Shown here one piece after another: positions 31,666 through 44,341 of a stretch of DNA of 64,000 nt. Origin of the DNA: Aphrophora alni (lineage: Eukaryota; Arthropoda; Insecta; Hemiptera; Aphrophoridae); NCBI GenBank assembly GCA_963513935.1, contig OY740774.1, positions 25,625,949 through 25,689,948 on the forward strand. Direction: 5' to 3'. Position 1 is the first letter of the stretch, and the number at the start of each line of letters is the position of its first letter. The notes beneath the pieces are model-generated. The model saw only the letters and a program-made list of their open reading frames with translations, was not told the origin of the DNA and made no database searches. Both the position numbers and the translations under genes were made by a program.

Positions 31666-34018
31666 ACTGGCGTTGTGATTCAGGGTGTATGTTATACTGT
31701 ATTCCTAGTCGATAGACTGGTGTTCATGTCTTAGAAGATTGCTGTTTTGTACAGAAAGCGGTTTGGATCCAGAGGACCAAAATTGTATAGTAAAGTATTA
31801 ATTTTCAAATTTGATATTTGAGATTTATAAAAATTAGTTAGTTTCAGAGGAACAGCTCATTTTTTAATGTATGAACAAACATTAAGCATATACACATGTC
31901 TTATAACTGTGTAAATTGTTGGGCATACCTTCTTTTGTTGTGAAGAGTGGTCTGACAGGCTGGAGTTTGCAAACTGATTGACGCGATGTAGTCTCTTACA
32001 GTGTAGATCAATGGTTTTACACAAATCACAACATTACAAACATGTATAGAATTGTAGTATAGCTAAATACTCTAGTTTCTGTATTTAAATGTACTTTTTA
32101 GTTTTAAGAAAATGGCGTGAGCGAGTGCTTAAGCGTATCCCGAACAAACTCGAAACTTTCGGTTGTAGACTGAACAGAGCGGGGGTTTTCTTTGTTTCGA
32201 CAAATCGAGCACAAGGAACACTATATAGTCCAAAGACGGACACTATACAATGCGAGCGTTGTCAAGCCAACAGAAGCGAACTTGACCAATTCTTTAATAT
32301 GAAGGTCATGTAAGGAGAACTGCCCAGTTTGTCCGTTGTAGCAATACTAGCCCGGCTTCAAGTACCTTGCCTCAGAACCAAACCTTGCCCTTTATTTGGC
32401 ACCAAACCAATGGTTTTAAAATTCTGAATAATGTGAATTTAATATGATTTAAAGTAAAAGAAATTAGACATATTAATACTTTAGTATTTGTACATAGATG
32501 GGAAGAAAGGCAAATATATATCGTTTAACATATGTAGGGAACAATTGGAGTACTAATATTCACTTGTCGTGGACATTTAAAATAATTAAAAAACTAGTAT
32601 ACTAAACAAATTTGTGATTTCGGAAGAACCGTGATCAAGTCACTCTAATATTTCCCGAAATGCGACGAGGGGTTTCGAGGAAGCACGAATCGAGAATCCC
32701 TCGATAACAAGAAGAGGCATTCTAGTCAAGCAATTGGAGCAAGATGACTTTGTATTGTCATTTGTACATAATTGAAGCATTTGTACTTAAACGTTTATTG
32801 AGGTTTAACTAGTGTTCCAAATTTTATAAATGATCGGTTAACACAATGAAACATGGAGTTCATTGTTTACTCGGAAGGCCATAATTTTAATAGACACGTG
32901 TTACGTGTTTTCGATGCTACAGCACAGTATGGCCAGATTTTTATCGGCTAAGGTTAACTGTGTTCATGGTTTTATTTTGGTAGTTATATTATAAGTTCCC
33001 AAATTATTACCACTGAAGGTAAATTACCAAAGCTGGTTACCTAGCTGGTGTGTTTGTTGTAGTTATTCTGGATTTCATTAATTTTGCAGTGTTGAGTAAT
33101 TCAAAGACCAGTACAAAAATATTATGCGTTCGGCATGATTAGCACCCAAGAAAACAACAACTACCCAAAAATTGTTGAAACCGTGTTCGGAAGAATCTTA
33201 TTCTTAAAATTACACAAATATCAGGAGACGATTTTGGCTCTAACTGCGTAGTAAACAAAATATCTATGCAGACAAAATATCAAATGGTCGAATTACAACG
33301 TAACATCAATTTTTTAGATCAACTGGTGTAAAATCTACGAAACCATTTTAATAGTGATGCAAACTATGCGTTTTTATATGTTTTAAATTTCAATAATATC
33401 TATAATATATTTCTTCACAATTCTAGAAACAAACAAGATTTCCAAGTATCTATATTATACTTGAAGTGATATTTTTAATTCAAATGTGTACACGTCCAGA
33501 ACAAGGCGATTCACAATTATAGCAACAGACAAGCTGATAATTATCCTGCTAAACAGCATAGATTATGCTTAATTCAGTATACTTCCTTCACAAGCGGGTA
33601 CATTTTTTAGACAGCTTTTATTGTCTAGATCGTTTTATTCGGAGGGGGAGTTTGTGCACCATGTATTTCTTTTGAACCAGGATAAATAGAGGTGATCTCT
33701 CATAGTAGGAGAATCTTTAATTGCATATAAAGTTAAAAGCAGTGATAAATCTTCTTAAATATGCTTATGAATTGTATTATATATTAAATTATGAATTATT
33801 GTTTATTGATTTTAGAATCTATTTTATAATTTCTCTGACTTTGTTCATTGCATTTCGTGACTGCACTGTATTTGGTTTTTATTGTATAAGAACGTAATGT
33901 ATATATTATTGATTTATCAACCTTTTGAAGTGCGGTTTGCGGAATTAAACTCTGCCAGTAGAGTCCTTTAAAATAATGTACAACTCTGTCTATGCTTTCA
34001 TTCAAGATTTTCGTTGTA
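31663..34018. other. No recognisable gene
   Basis: The open frames 32089-32313 (plus) and 33796-34005 (minus) carry no known domain. A moderately GC-rich patch at 32630-32740 is unassigned. Confidence 0.5.
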
Positions 34019-34168
34019 CTCCTTATGGGACCCCGGTCCTACACTGTCACTCATGGTGTGTAAAAATAGCTTTCGATTCATAGTGAAAGTTCAGGTTTTC
34101 AGCTTCCCAGTGTCATCCAAACAACAAATATTAATCTGATGCGGGACTTTTTGTACACCCAGTATATA
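34019..34168 (-). repeat. Transposon-end-like segment
   Basis: The plus strand ends TGCGGGACTTTTTGTACACC + CAGTATAT. This 'GGGTGTACAAAAAGTCCC' type of terminus is common at ends of insect DNA elements. Reading inward (minus), an ATGAGTGACAGTGTAGG open frame begins at ~34054 but soon breaks. No matching other end was found. Confidence 0.4.
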
Positions 34169-35600
34169 TTTCTACTGCAAAAAACATCATGGTGGGGCGT
34201 AAATTACAAACTATGAAATAATCACCATTCATTATTTTTTATCATAGTTTTGAGTCGTCTTTATAACTCTTATATATAGTTTTTTTTTTTTTATGTAGGA
34301 CATTGTATACATTTATGAAAGTTGTAAAAAGTTTAAAATAATATTCCTATCAATGAAAAAGAAATATACGTACATATTTATCAGTTTTTAAGTGAAATAC
34401 ATTAAAATTATTCATATTTACGAAATCTACGATTTAAAAAAAAAAGTACTAAAATTAAACTTTGACCATTTGTAAAGATAATTTTGATGTTTCATCATTT
34501 ACTGTATATTTCTTTTTTATAAAGCTTAGCCAAAATCGGTTTCACGTAACAATAAAATATTAAGAGATCACATTTCAAGATCACGTCATGATCGGTGACT
34601 CAGAATCGAAATTTTTTGTAGATATCGATGACTGCTTTTTGACGAACACTTTTGATAGCTTTTAGATTGTTTGAGTTTTCGTTTTAAGTATCATTATGTT
34701 TTTGCAACTTTGTGTTGCCTCGTCCAAGTTTAAATGACTATCCTCAACTCACCACGATTACCGTGAGATAGCGTCTGGCCAAGTGTGCTTCGTTGCGGCT
34801 TTCTGAACGTTCTCATACGTCATTTATGATAGCAACAATTTAAAGTACATTGGGAGGGATGAGGGCGCAAACATGTTTGCAACAAAACGCCAGTTTGGAA
34901 GTCGCATATCGCCTTACTCAATATCACATGCAGTTTAGAATACATCTAATAGTGGTATATTTTATTTGGTTTCATTTGTCTATATACGATATTTTGAGTG
35001 ATTGGATGAACTCTCTCATGGGAAATATGGAACGCGCCAATATAGCGTAAGATCAATAACAAAAATCAATTTAAGAAAGGAACACTGTGGTAGAGCTATG
35101 CGTGAGCGTTTATAATAACTAAGACTATATAAAAATGTGATCAGAAAATACTAACAAAATAAATGACAAAAACCAATTTGAATCCAGATATTCACATGTC
35201 AACTAAAAAACGCCGTTGTATGCCAACGATGAGGATACCTCACGTATTTATCGGGATAAATAACATTTTTTCCCTCTCTCAAAAGTTTTAGAGGATGGCA
35301 TAGTGATAACTTCTAGTGGAAAATTATCCGCAAAATTACAGCCTTAATTAAAGTAAAGTAATTTTTATATTCAATTTGTTATATTGATGAAAGTCGTAAT
35401 GACCGCATTTCTACTCAAATTTCGTTGACACGTTTTTACCTTAGTTTTTTTATTAGAGGCTTCAATTCATTTTCGTTTCTAGTTTTTTTCTTAGTGTATT
35501 ATCCGGTCTAATTTAATTTTTTTTTTTTTTACCAAATATGTTTGGCTATTTTCGATTCATCAATTAGGTACTCTTTTGTGTTCCCTGTTATAGGATACTG
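34169..35600. other. No recognisable gene
   Basis: AT-rich; the 34850-35050 frame has no known domain. Confidence 0.5.
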
Positions 35601-35604
35601 TTAT

Positions 35605-35688
<84 letters not shown>
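35601..35688. repeat. (TTA)n-(TA)n compound microsatellite
   Basis: (TTA)n to about 35629 followed by ~29 TA units. Confidence 0.95.
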
Positions 35689-35690
<2 letters not shown>

Positions 35691-35769
35691 AAAGAAAATC
35701 TCAATATTGAAATAAAATATTATTGTGTTAGTTTATCTTTCTTTTTTTTGTGCCTTCTTTACTTTAAAC

Positions 35770-35925
35770 CTGTTGGGCTAATAAAGTCAAGGGAGCATGT
35801 ACCACATGGAAAAACGGAACGCCGTCAACCAAGCTCTAATCTGCTTAACTTGTGATGGTTCAGTAATCAGAACTGTGGAGAGATAACATCACGCTCTGCC
35901 AACTGCTGAGCTAACAAACTAATCA
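35770..35925 (-). repeat. tRNA-related SINE (or tRNA pseudogene)
   Basis: On the minus strand, TTAGCTCAGCAGTTGGCAGA + GCG (35914-35892) is a perfect tRNA D-arm/A-box. About 40 nt on, CAGTTCTGATTACTGAAC (35875-35858) is a loose B-box equivalent. A foldable T-arm and CCA-end acceptor are not evident, so a real tRNA is unlikely. A tRNA-headed SINE continuing to ~35770 fits. No poly-A tail is clear. Confidence 0.55.
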
Positions 35926-36329
35926 AACGAACAGTCATGATAAATATTGCTGAATAAATTTAGAGGTTATATATTTTTAACAATTTGATTTTAGTTATTT
36001 AAGAGAAACTTGTTTTTTAGAGTACTATTAAATGCAGAGTATGAAGCTGTATGAGCTATTGTGGAACATTATAGACTTTACAGGTAAAATATTATAAAAT
36101 GAATAGTCATAATAGATATTTTAAGTAAAACAATGTTACAGAGATTATGGCTAAGTTAAAACAAAATTGCAGATTGATTTTTAAACGAGTATTTGTAAAG
36201 TAAGTGGCGGTCCTCACTCATTCAAAACATATTTTTGTAAATTGTTTTTAAACTTAAAATAATATATTAGTTATAATATATTATATTGTTATGTATTAAT
36301 TTTTGTGTTACTCAATGATAATGCTTACA
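35926..36329. other. AT-rich DNA with no recognisable gene
   Basis: Nothing recognised. Confidence 0.5.
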
Positions 36330-36715
36330 GAGATTTCCTGATACAGGATATGCCAGAGGGATTTTGGAAGATGTACCTTACGTGTAAGAGACCATTTGTG
36401 GATGATGCATAATGGAGCTCCCCCACACTTTACACTACACATAAGACAAGGTTGAAAGGCAGAAGAGGGCCAATATCATGTCCTCCTCGGTCACCAGATC
36501 TAAATCCAATTGTTTTTTTAAATATTGGGCCAAATAAAAATTTTGGTTTACCCAACACCCGTTAACACCAAAGAGGACCTTCTGCTGCGGTGTATCTTTG
36601 AAACTTATACGACCATAAGGAATACACCTTGTCATTGTTGAAAGAATTCGGCAGTTTATGACAGACATGTTAACACATGCATACCATTAAATGGAGGGTA
36701 CATCGAACATCTATT
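36330..36715 (+). pseudogene. Mariner/Tc1-type transposase 3' relic
   Basis: Plus strand, in shifting frames: MMHNGAPPHFTLHIRQG (36399-36450, equivalent of the QQDGAPPH second-Asp motif with D changed to N), GRRGPISCPPRSPDLNPI (36462-36515, the third catalytic Asp in SPDLNP), and a C-terminal TPVNTKEDLLLRCI...RNTPC then RIRQFMTDMLTHAYH. At least three frame changes. It differs from the 15.2-15.9 kb relic in strand and part retained. Confidence 0.8.
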
Positions 36716-36789
36716 GTAAAATAAACTTTTAGTTAGTCATGCATAAACTAAAATGAACGACATTACTGTCAAAGATTCAAGTAACATCT

Positions 36790-37065
36790 AGCATCCAGTA
36801 AAAGGATATCCAGCTCAAATTTAATTTCACAGAACATATTTTGAGCGATAATCACACATACACTGACATAAACCCCAACATGGAAATCCTGCACTTTTCT
36901 GATAAAGGACAAATAATGGACACTTTGGAGGCATACCAAATTTACAGTAATTGCAAGAGGGACAAAGGAAACATATTGAATGATCAAACACTGTTTCAAG
37001 ATAACATAATTTTTGATCTAATAGATAAGATACCCCCTCCTACAGCCAGCAAATCAACAATTTGA
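36790..37065 (+). pseudogene. PLE GIY-YIG 3' relic
   Basis: In the frame of 36841-37065 the peptide FTEHILSDNHTYTDINPNME then ILHFSDKGQIMDTLEAYQIY...GNILNDQTLFQDNIIFDL lines up with the end of the GIY-YIG protein at 29.7-30.1 kb. Upstream, the YIG core is lost to stops. It is followed at ~350 bp by a decayed hammerhead, as in the intact PLE, so the whole 36.79-37.45 kb is a 3' PLE remnant of a different subfamily. Confidence 0.8.
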
Positions 37066-37399
37066 TTGAACAGACAAATACTTTACAAATACGTAATCTA
37101 GTCTTACTTACCATAAAAATACATTTGAAAGACTACATACGGGTTTAAAAGCTGCAAAAACTAACATATTTTCAGACTTTATGGAACTTACAGGTAAAAA
37201 ATTAATGAAAGATGAATTGGAATAATTTGAAAATTGGCCACTAGTTCAACGTTTTAAAGATTTTTCTAGTTTTACAAAATAATCTTATGGACATTAAAGA
37301 GAAAAACGCCACCATAGCCTAGTAGCCTAGAGCCATATTCGAAACTAAACTAATCTATAATTTAAGAAAAATTTGTCTTCTCTTATATGTTCTAGTTTT

Positions 37400-37443
37400 A
37401 CACTTGATAAAGAGAGATGATTTATACTCTCGAAACGTCGTGT
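37400..37443 (+). ncRNA. Hammerhead ribozyme relic in PLE tail
   Basis: Stem I ACAC/GTGT (37400-37403 with 37440-37443); core TTGATAA (37404-37410), i.e. CTGATGA with C3 to T and G8 to A; extra A; stem II GAGAG/CTCTC (37412-37416, 37427-37431); GAAA; self-complementary ACGT stem III; C at the cut site (GUC). All helices hold, but the two core transitions should abolish cleavage. Confidence 0.65.
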
Positions 37444-37469
37444 ATTTGTTTTCATATACATAAGTGATG

Positions 37470-39136
37470 CCAAATGTCCGAATAATAATCCAACGACTAA
37501 TAAAACCGACTCTAAATACTAAATCTGAGTAAAACTACACTCTGAATCTAAACATAAATTTCGATCTGCACGTTTGATTACTTCATTAATTGAAAACCAA
37601 CATGTGACAAAGTGGTTATTGTTTGTGGATGTATTTGATTTGTGTCGGAAACTATGTTACAACTAAACTAAGCCAAACTAATAATATAATTTGAATTTCC
37701 GCGTTCTAAAGTACATTATTGAAAGCGAACACTTTACAAAGAGGGAATTTACTTTATAGATGTAGCCTATTTGATTTGTGTCAGGTAACAAGCTGTGTTC
37801 CAACTAAAACGTCATCATACATTTTGTATTGTATTTCCTGTCGTACATGAATTGAAAGTGGGTTCATTTTATCCTAGTTAACAAGTCGTGTCCCAATTAA
37901 AACAAATGTATTGCTGTAACCTAACCTGAATTAAATCGGAATATCAATCTGTGTACTGTTCCAGATTAATTAAAAGTAACATAATTAATTGAACATTGTC
38001 ATGAATTACGTAGCACCATGTATGTCATTGGTTATTATGTAAATATTATTTCAAAAACATAATTTTTAAGTTAGGTACTTGAAATATTTGCGATATGTGT
38101 GTAAATATTATTTTGCAAGGATTTAAATATAGATAGACGGTGAAATTTGACTTCACGCCATATTTAAAGAACCGGGCGCCGAATTAAACATAATTTTGAC
38201 GTTTTAAAAATGAAATTATTAAAATTTAGTTTTAATTATTTAAGTGTGTTGAAAATGAAGATAAGACACAAATGTATAATACGCTTTATTTAAAAATTCC
38301 CTTCACATTAATTGTTTGTCTTTGATTGAGGCATTACAGCACATGCTGTTGTGGTTGTCTCTGCTGTTACAGTAATGTTATTGTACTATAGTGTCATATA
38401 CACTGTGTCAAGATACTTCGTTTTGTGTTGTTCGTCCTTTACTTTGTTGATGAAACTACAATTTTCTTGTATTTCTACTTTGTCTTAAATTTGATGTCAT
38501 CACCTTGTTCGCCAAAAATACGTAAGCTTATAATATTGATGAAAACAGAGCTTGACTTGTAAGAAGATATTATCTGCTATGAACAATAAATAATGTAATT
38601 ATCACTTTGACGTTGATTGTGCGCGTAGACATTACTGCGCATGTCGTTGTTGATCCTCTCTGCTGTTACGTTAGTTCAATGCGTTGTAGTGTCAGCATAA
38701 AGAATGTACGCTTTTGTATTTATCGTTATTTTATTTTTGAAACTAATAAATTTTATTATTTTTCACTTTAATATTTTTTTGTTACTTCCATAGTTGGCCC
38801 TGCAGTTATTTGAACACTTTTTTCATTTCACAAATTGTTTCTTTTGGATGGGTTTGCAAGCAAACCAATAGACAATAAAAGCAACATATTAATCATTTTT
38901 TCAACATGAAAAATCAGTACAATTACAATAACGAAAAATAACAAAAACTAATAATTTACACATTTTAAGACACAAGTCCTTATCAAATTTTTAAGCACTT
39001 TGGATTTTTTGTATAAACAGAAACTTTTGTCATTTGAAGCAATTTATTTTAAAATGTCGGCCGGTTTTTACTTTTTTCGTTTTCTTTTTGTTAGAGTTAT
39101 ATATGAATCACTAGAGTACTGTGGTGAATATACAAT
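37470..39136. other. No recognisable gene; two family C fragments
   Basis: Blocks at 38328-38400 and 38626-38695 share GCATTACAG/ACATTACTGCGCATG-CGTTGTTG...CTCTGCTGTTAC with each other and with 25796-25868. Otherwise AT-rich, nothing recognised. Confidence 0.5.
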
Positions 39137-39366
39137 GAAAGAAAATTTCTAGAAAGAAAAAAAAATCACAATAAAACACTAACAACACAAAAACTGTATA
39201 ATTTTGTTTATTCTACATTATGAACATTTCAATAGCACTGCACAAGTATGTATTGTACCTATGAAGATGATAGCAGTGCTATTGAAATGTACTTAATGTA
39301 GAATAAACATAACTATACAGTCTTTGTGTTGATAGTGTTTTATTATGTTTTGGGGAATTTTCTTTC
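39137..39366. repeat. 230-bp snap-back unit around a hammerhead-like motif
   Basis: Arms 39137-39242 and 39273-39366 are inverted copies (GAAAGAAAATTT... tips; CAATAGCACTGC / GCAGTGCTATTG inner ends). The short centre plus inner right arm contains a hammerhead-like motif, so the arms would act as an extended stem I (inference). Confidence 0.75.
39261..39298 (+). ncRNA. Decayed hammerhead-like motif
   Basis: ATGAAGA replaces CTGANGA (C3 to A only, since position 7 is free); extra T; stem II GATAGC/GCTATT with one G-T pair around AGT; GAAA (39284-39287); imperfect palindrome ATGTACTT. One essential core base is changed. Confidence 0.45.
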
Positions 39367-39370
39367 AAGG

Positions 39371-39372
<2 letters not shown>

Positions 39373-39403
<31 letters not shown>
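39373..39403. repeat. (TA)n microsatellite
   Basis: About 15 TA units just after the snap-back unit. Confidence 0.95.
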
Positions 39404-39405
<2 letters not shown>

Positions 39406-42400
39406 CCCCCTCTATCTTTTTCCTATTTGCTCTGTGTTACTCATTATTTTAAACATGTATCGAGGTAGTTAAATCGTTTCTTTGTATTATCTTTTTATAA
39501 GTAAATCAATCTATTTATATATTTTAATTTAGTTATAAGATATGTATTATTATTATGTAAGCAAATATAAGATTTATATAAGGAGCATTCATTTAGAATT
39601 TAAACAGTAAATATTTTTGACATTACATATATTTTGCGGTACAATTATATTTATATAATGATTTGAGTATTTATTAAATAATGTGATAAAGTTAAAGTTT
39701 AAGTTTAAGTATTAATGAGCAACTTTGCTTGAACAGTCGTTAAGAACTGTCGTCTTGTTTTCTTTTTCACAAAGTCTTCTTCTCCAAGTACAATTAAAAG
39801 TTACATCAGTTGATAAATATTGCAGACACACAAGTTTCTGCAACATACCTTTGTGTTTTCTCAACAAACAATGCAAAAGTGGAGCATAATTTTGTTTGTA
39901 CTCTACAGGAGTATTGTATCACGCTTTGGCATTGTGTGTGCTCTAGTTGGTAAGTGTTATAAACTTAATGTTCTCACAGTTTTCATTTTGGTTTAATACA
40001 GTACGGGAGAAAATAGGTTTTATTTAAAACAAAATAGTTGTGAAGATGAAATTTCACGTAGACACTGTATAACAGCACAAATAACATCTGAGACTCAAAC
40101 GATAGGTTAGGTAAGGCTAAATCAACATTGGCTATGATCAAACAAAACATATATTCTCAAGGTGCCAACCTAAGCCAAATATCACCAAACAATTTAGATA
40201 AATATGCTTGAAAAGACAAATACCTATACTATGAGGCCCAAATATCAGAAATTGTATATAACTTATTCTTAATAGGTCATCCATATATCAATTCGATACT
40301 AAAACAAACACTCCTATAAACCGACAAGATAGGCCTCAAACCAAAAGTTTCGATGTATTAAATAAAATGATTAGATTATAAATAATTATAAGATTTCACT
40401 AATTACATCTGTTAGTGTGTAAAAAACATATGTTAATTGCAATTGTAAGCATTATAAATTAGTAAAGAAGAAGAAATAAAATTAGGGTAAAATAAAAGCC
40501 AAAGCCCCCCATCGAATGACTTAGTAAATATACGCCCAGCAGCAGCGCCCAGCTGATATTTGTGATCGCGATTAGAAACAACCTTTAACCATTTAAATAA
40601 TAACTAATTAACCCATAAATTGAACCATTATAAACAATATGAATGTAAGAAAGTATCAGTATAATCAAAAATTGCCTAATATCCAGAAAAGGTATAAAAT
40701 ACCAGGACTATGTACTACAGCGGAAGACGACAGGCACTTCAACAAACGATGCAGAGAAGAGATCCCTCCGCAAAAAAAAAAACCGCTTGGATATGAAAAT
40801 TTTTTAGTACCATTGTAGCACTCGACACAGCAAGAAGCCAAAATTCCACCTCCAGAGTTTTTATAATTAATAAGTGTTTTTAATACAGTGAATAAAAGCA
40901 GTGCAGACACAGAACTTGGTATATTCTGTCTAATAACAGTTAAACGTTTTTATCAATTTAAAAGGAACCATATTAAAGGCCTAGAACTATTAATTAACTA
41001 TTACAAGAACTTGAACATTTAAATTCCTTTTTCAAAATTTAATAAACTCTAATTACAATTTATATATGCGTTTTTAAGATAAAGTAATACAATCATCCCA
41101 GCCGAGTGCCTATCCCGAGATTAATTGAACCAATTAAAATATATTTCTAAACCCAAATTTTACTATATAGACTGAGCTAAGCCTAGAGGCATTTGAATGA
41201 ACATTTATTGCAATTGTATAATTATTAAAGATCAAAGACTAATCAAAAGTATATCAAATATAATTTTGTATTATAATAAATTAATAAATAACTGTTTGAA
41301 GTGATATTGTTACCTAATCTCTAGTTTTTCATTTAATAATTTTAGACTTAGAATTTAGAAAACTACTCATAAGCAAAATCAAATTTATCTCTATTCCAAA
41401 TTTCAACTATTGGCTTGAACTAAGTAGGGCCAATATTTAATATTTAAGAGAAATCAATAAAATTTTACAATCTAATTTAAAGTAATAGTTATAAAATAGC
41501 TTCACAACGTGGGGCAAATTAAAGAGAAATTGGACATTCAAATATTCTATAAAAACAAAGTTTATATTGTTATAACTGTCTGGATATATTCTTGAAGAAA
41601 CCACAAGATCCGTCTATCTAAACACATCCCATCACCACCTCTCCTATAAGGGCTTAACAAAGTTATATTTTCGTGTTAATTCTGTTATAATGTAAGTTAT
41701 AGAAAATTACCAAAGACTTCAATTGTTTGAACGTAAAATAATCTACAATATTACCCAATTTTTGCGATGAAAATTATGAAAGAAGGTTGAAAAATGATAA
41801 TTATACTTACTTTTGACAGATTTTCGCTAATTATAGGAAAAATATGAATCTAATTTTAAATTATCGAAACATCAGTCTTGTCGAGCATAAAGTTGTGTAC
41901 AATGGGTTTTTTAAACCGAAATTAATAGTGTTATAAAGGGTTAAAATTGAAAAAATCTTTAAGCATAAAATTGTACTGCAACTCTAATCGCAAATTGCTT
42001 TGCAGCTACAGTAATTGTGTTTAGTATCTGTACAGGGGGCTTATAAAGGGTCAAATACGAAATTTTTAAATCGGAAAATATTTTATCAAGTAAAAATGGT
42101 CGACATATTTTTCTAGATAGTTAAATTAGATACAATTTTATTTGTATGTTGAAAAATAACAAATAACTTCAAAGCGCTTCGTAGTTATGAAAATCGCGAT
42201 TTTTGTATTAAACGCATGACAAAAATTTATGAATAAAGTAACAATTTAAAAGATAATGATTATAGATATACAATTACTGTATTTCCAACTTAAATGACAG
42301 ATATAAAGTTAAAAAGAGTGAATATGATGTCATAAAGTTAAAACATGTCAAAAAAGAGACTTTATAAAACATTTAAATATAAAGATTCAAAATTTTAAAA

Positions 42401-43276
42401 CATCGATTTATGAAGATTTGGAACTTTTTATAAAAATTTAAGATTAAATTTTTTTTGTTCAATATTTAAGATTTTACAACATTTTTTAATGAAAATTTAC
42501 GATTTAAAAACATCTGTTTATGAATATTTAAGATTTTAAAACATATTTTTCTTTTTCAAATTACTCACTAACATTAATTTGACACAATTGTTCACAGGTT
42601 ATTTCTCCATTAGAATTAACAATAATGTGTGCGTAATAAAAAACACAATAAAGGTTTTAATTATGAAGTTGACAGCACAAGGCATAACGTTGTAAAAATG
42701 TCGTCTTTTGTAATTTATAATTCGACTTGGCTTCATTTAGTTTATAAACATGAAGTGTTCGTGAAAGTCATAAAACATTTGAAAGGAATTTATATCTGTT
42801 GAGTGGAAATTTAATTCCTACTTTAAGTATGAAAGTAAACTTTGCTTGCTTTGTTCTAGTTTTCAAATTGAATTTTGAATATACCACTTACTTATGAAAT
42901 GGGAATAAATTTGGACAATCGTAGAGTTTCTAAGTTACTCACGTGAAGTAATCGTCTTTACTCCCTCTTTGTTTTGGTTATAAATCTTACAATTCCATTT
43001 AAATTTGATAGAAATAGGACGTTTTCAACGGTTTCTATTGTTAATTTTAACATTTTAATTTTTATACAACTTTGATAAAAACGGTTTATGTCAATTTGGA
43101 GTTATGATCTTGTAGCAAGTGTCCTTCCCTTAAATTAAAGTTTGTGCATCATTTATTTGTACTGAAAATCAGAAATAAAATAGGTTACAATAATTATATC
43201 TGCTAGGATCTACATTAGTTTAAGTACATTATTTTACCAATCCCACCATTGTCTTATTATTTATATTTTATATATA
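39404..43276. other. AT-rich DNA with no recognisable gene
   Basis: 3.9 kb with no transposon relic or exon I can support. The minus frame 40665-40910 is unsupported. AGGGTTAA at 41937 has no piggyBac partner. Confidence 0.5.
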
Positions 43277-44214
43277 AGTAAACACTCTCTGATCCGGATC
43301 TCTGATATCCGGAAACTCCGATTTCCGGCCGTCGTATGCCATCGTATAAAAAATAATAAAAATACAATTTTCTATACAAAAATAATATTTTCGGCCCGAA
43401 TAGTAGTGAACGATGTTTTTGAGCTGGGCACTGGGTAGTAGTGCGGTTCGGATTCAACAACAAAAACAAATCATGACTCATTGCGAATCTTTTCAAGCAC
43501 TTGAACAGCTGATAGACTACGTGGAAGAACAAGAAGAATCCTCACCGGCCGATCTCCTTCTTTTTCGTAGATGGAAAGATATTACATCTAAGAAGCGTGT
43601 TCAACGAACCAAGCAAGCTACCATTACATCTTTTTTAAATAAAAACTGACATGAGTACAAATTACTGTACTGTAATGAAAACTAACATTTATCGTACGTT
43701 CATCAAAATTTCACGTGTACAATCCTGTATGTATTTATTGTACTGTTTTATTTTCTAATCTTCATTTTTCGTTTGATATTTTTAGTTAACACTGTAGACC
43801 TAATTAATTGTTGTTTGTGTACTTTATGCTGAGCCTCATTCAGCTTAAAATAAATAGATTTTTAAACATAGCTATTGTAATATTTATTTAATTAACCTAC
43901 CTTTTGTTGTTTCGGTACTTTTGTTACCGGTTACCGTACCGGCAAATTACGGCAAATTACATAATAGTACAGTTAAAACGTAACGTCTATATATTCAGTA
44001 ATTTGAAAAACCATAGTGAATTTTTAGAATAGTGTGGTAAAGCTACAATTTATTTTAAGCGCAACGCGTTTTAGCGCTAAAAACGTAAATTTGCTAAGTT
44101 TTGTTCACGTTTAAAACCACTTTAACTATATAAAAATAGACACCCCGAGATCCGGATTTTTCGATATCCGGATCGGCTGGCGCCACATTAATCCGGATTA
44201 CAGAGTTTTTACGT
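43277..44214 (+). mobile_element. Tigger-type DNA transposon relic (~0.94 kb)
   Basis: Left AGTAAACACTCTCTGATCCG and right (inward) CGTAAAAACTCTGTAATCCG are imperfect TIRs. Both ends carry the ATCCGGAT / GATATCCGG motifs seen in Tigger ends. Terminal bases are worn, so the TA duplication is not clean. It contains only the transposase C-terminus, i.e. an internal deletion complementary to the 11.7-kb element. Confidence 0.75.
43413..43649 (+). CDS. Tigger transposase C-terminal fragment
   Basis: 78 residues; the diagnostic part is CESFQALEQLIDYVEEQEES then SPADLLLFRRWKDITSKKR and TKQATITSFLNKN*. Tigger transposases end with an 'ALE..YVEQQ....D....RRWRD.AAKKR...KQ.TITDFF' tail, probably a short protein-contact motif. 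The DDE nuclease is missing. The upstream ~20 residues do not resemble the family. The stop is the natural family end. Not functional alone. Confidence 0.8.
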   Translation: MFLSWALGSSAVRIQQQKQIMTHCESFQALEQLIDYVEEQEESSPADLLLFRRWKDITSKKRVQRTKQATITSFLNKN

Positions 44215-44341
44215 GTACAGATTGGCCACGCCCTTTATCACCAGGCTTCCAGTTTTATTTGCTTTGGTGGATGCGCTAACTTATTTATTTAGCATTTTTA
44301 GGTTTTGGAACATTACTTCTGATTGGTTATACATTTTCTCG

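Noticed and set aside
31663..31760. Possible tRNA-like A/B boxes (ATTCAGGG...GGTGTTCATGTC)
   Set aside because: Neither box fits the consensus well and no cloverleaf forms by eye.
32089..32313. 74-residue frame with basic residues and two cysteines
   Set aside because: Looks somewhat protein-like but I could match it to nothing, and the frame does not extend past either end.
38220..38720. Possible host exon (GC slightly higher)
   Set aside because: Shared blocks with 25.8 kb show it is repeat DNA; no open frame.
41930..41950. AGGGTTAA as a piggyBac right end
   Set aside because: No partner CCCT end with matching terminal sequence within several kilobases.
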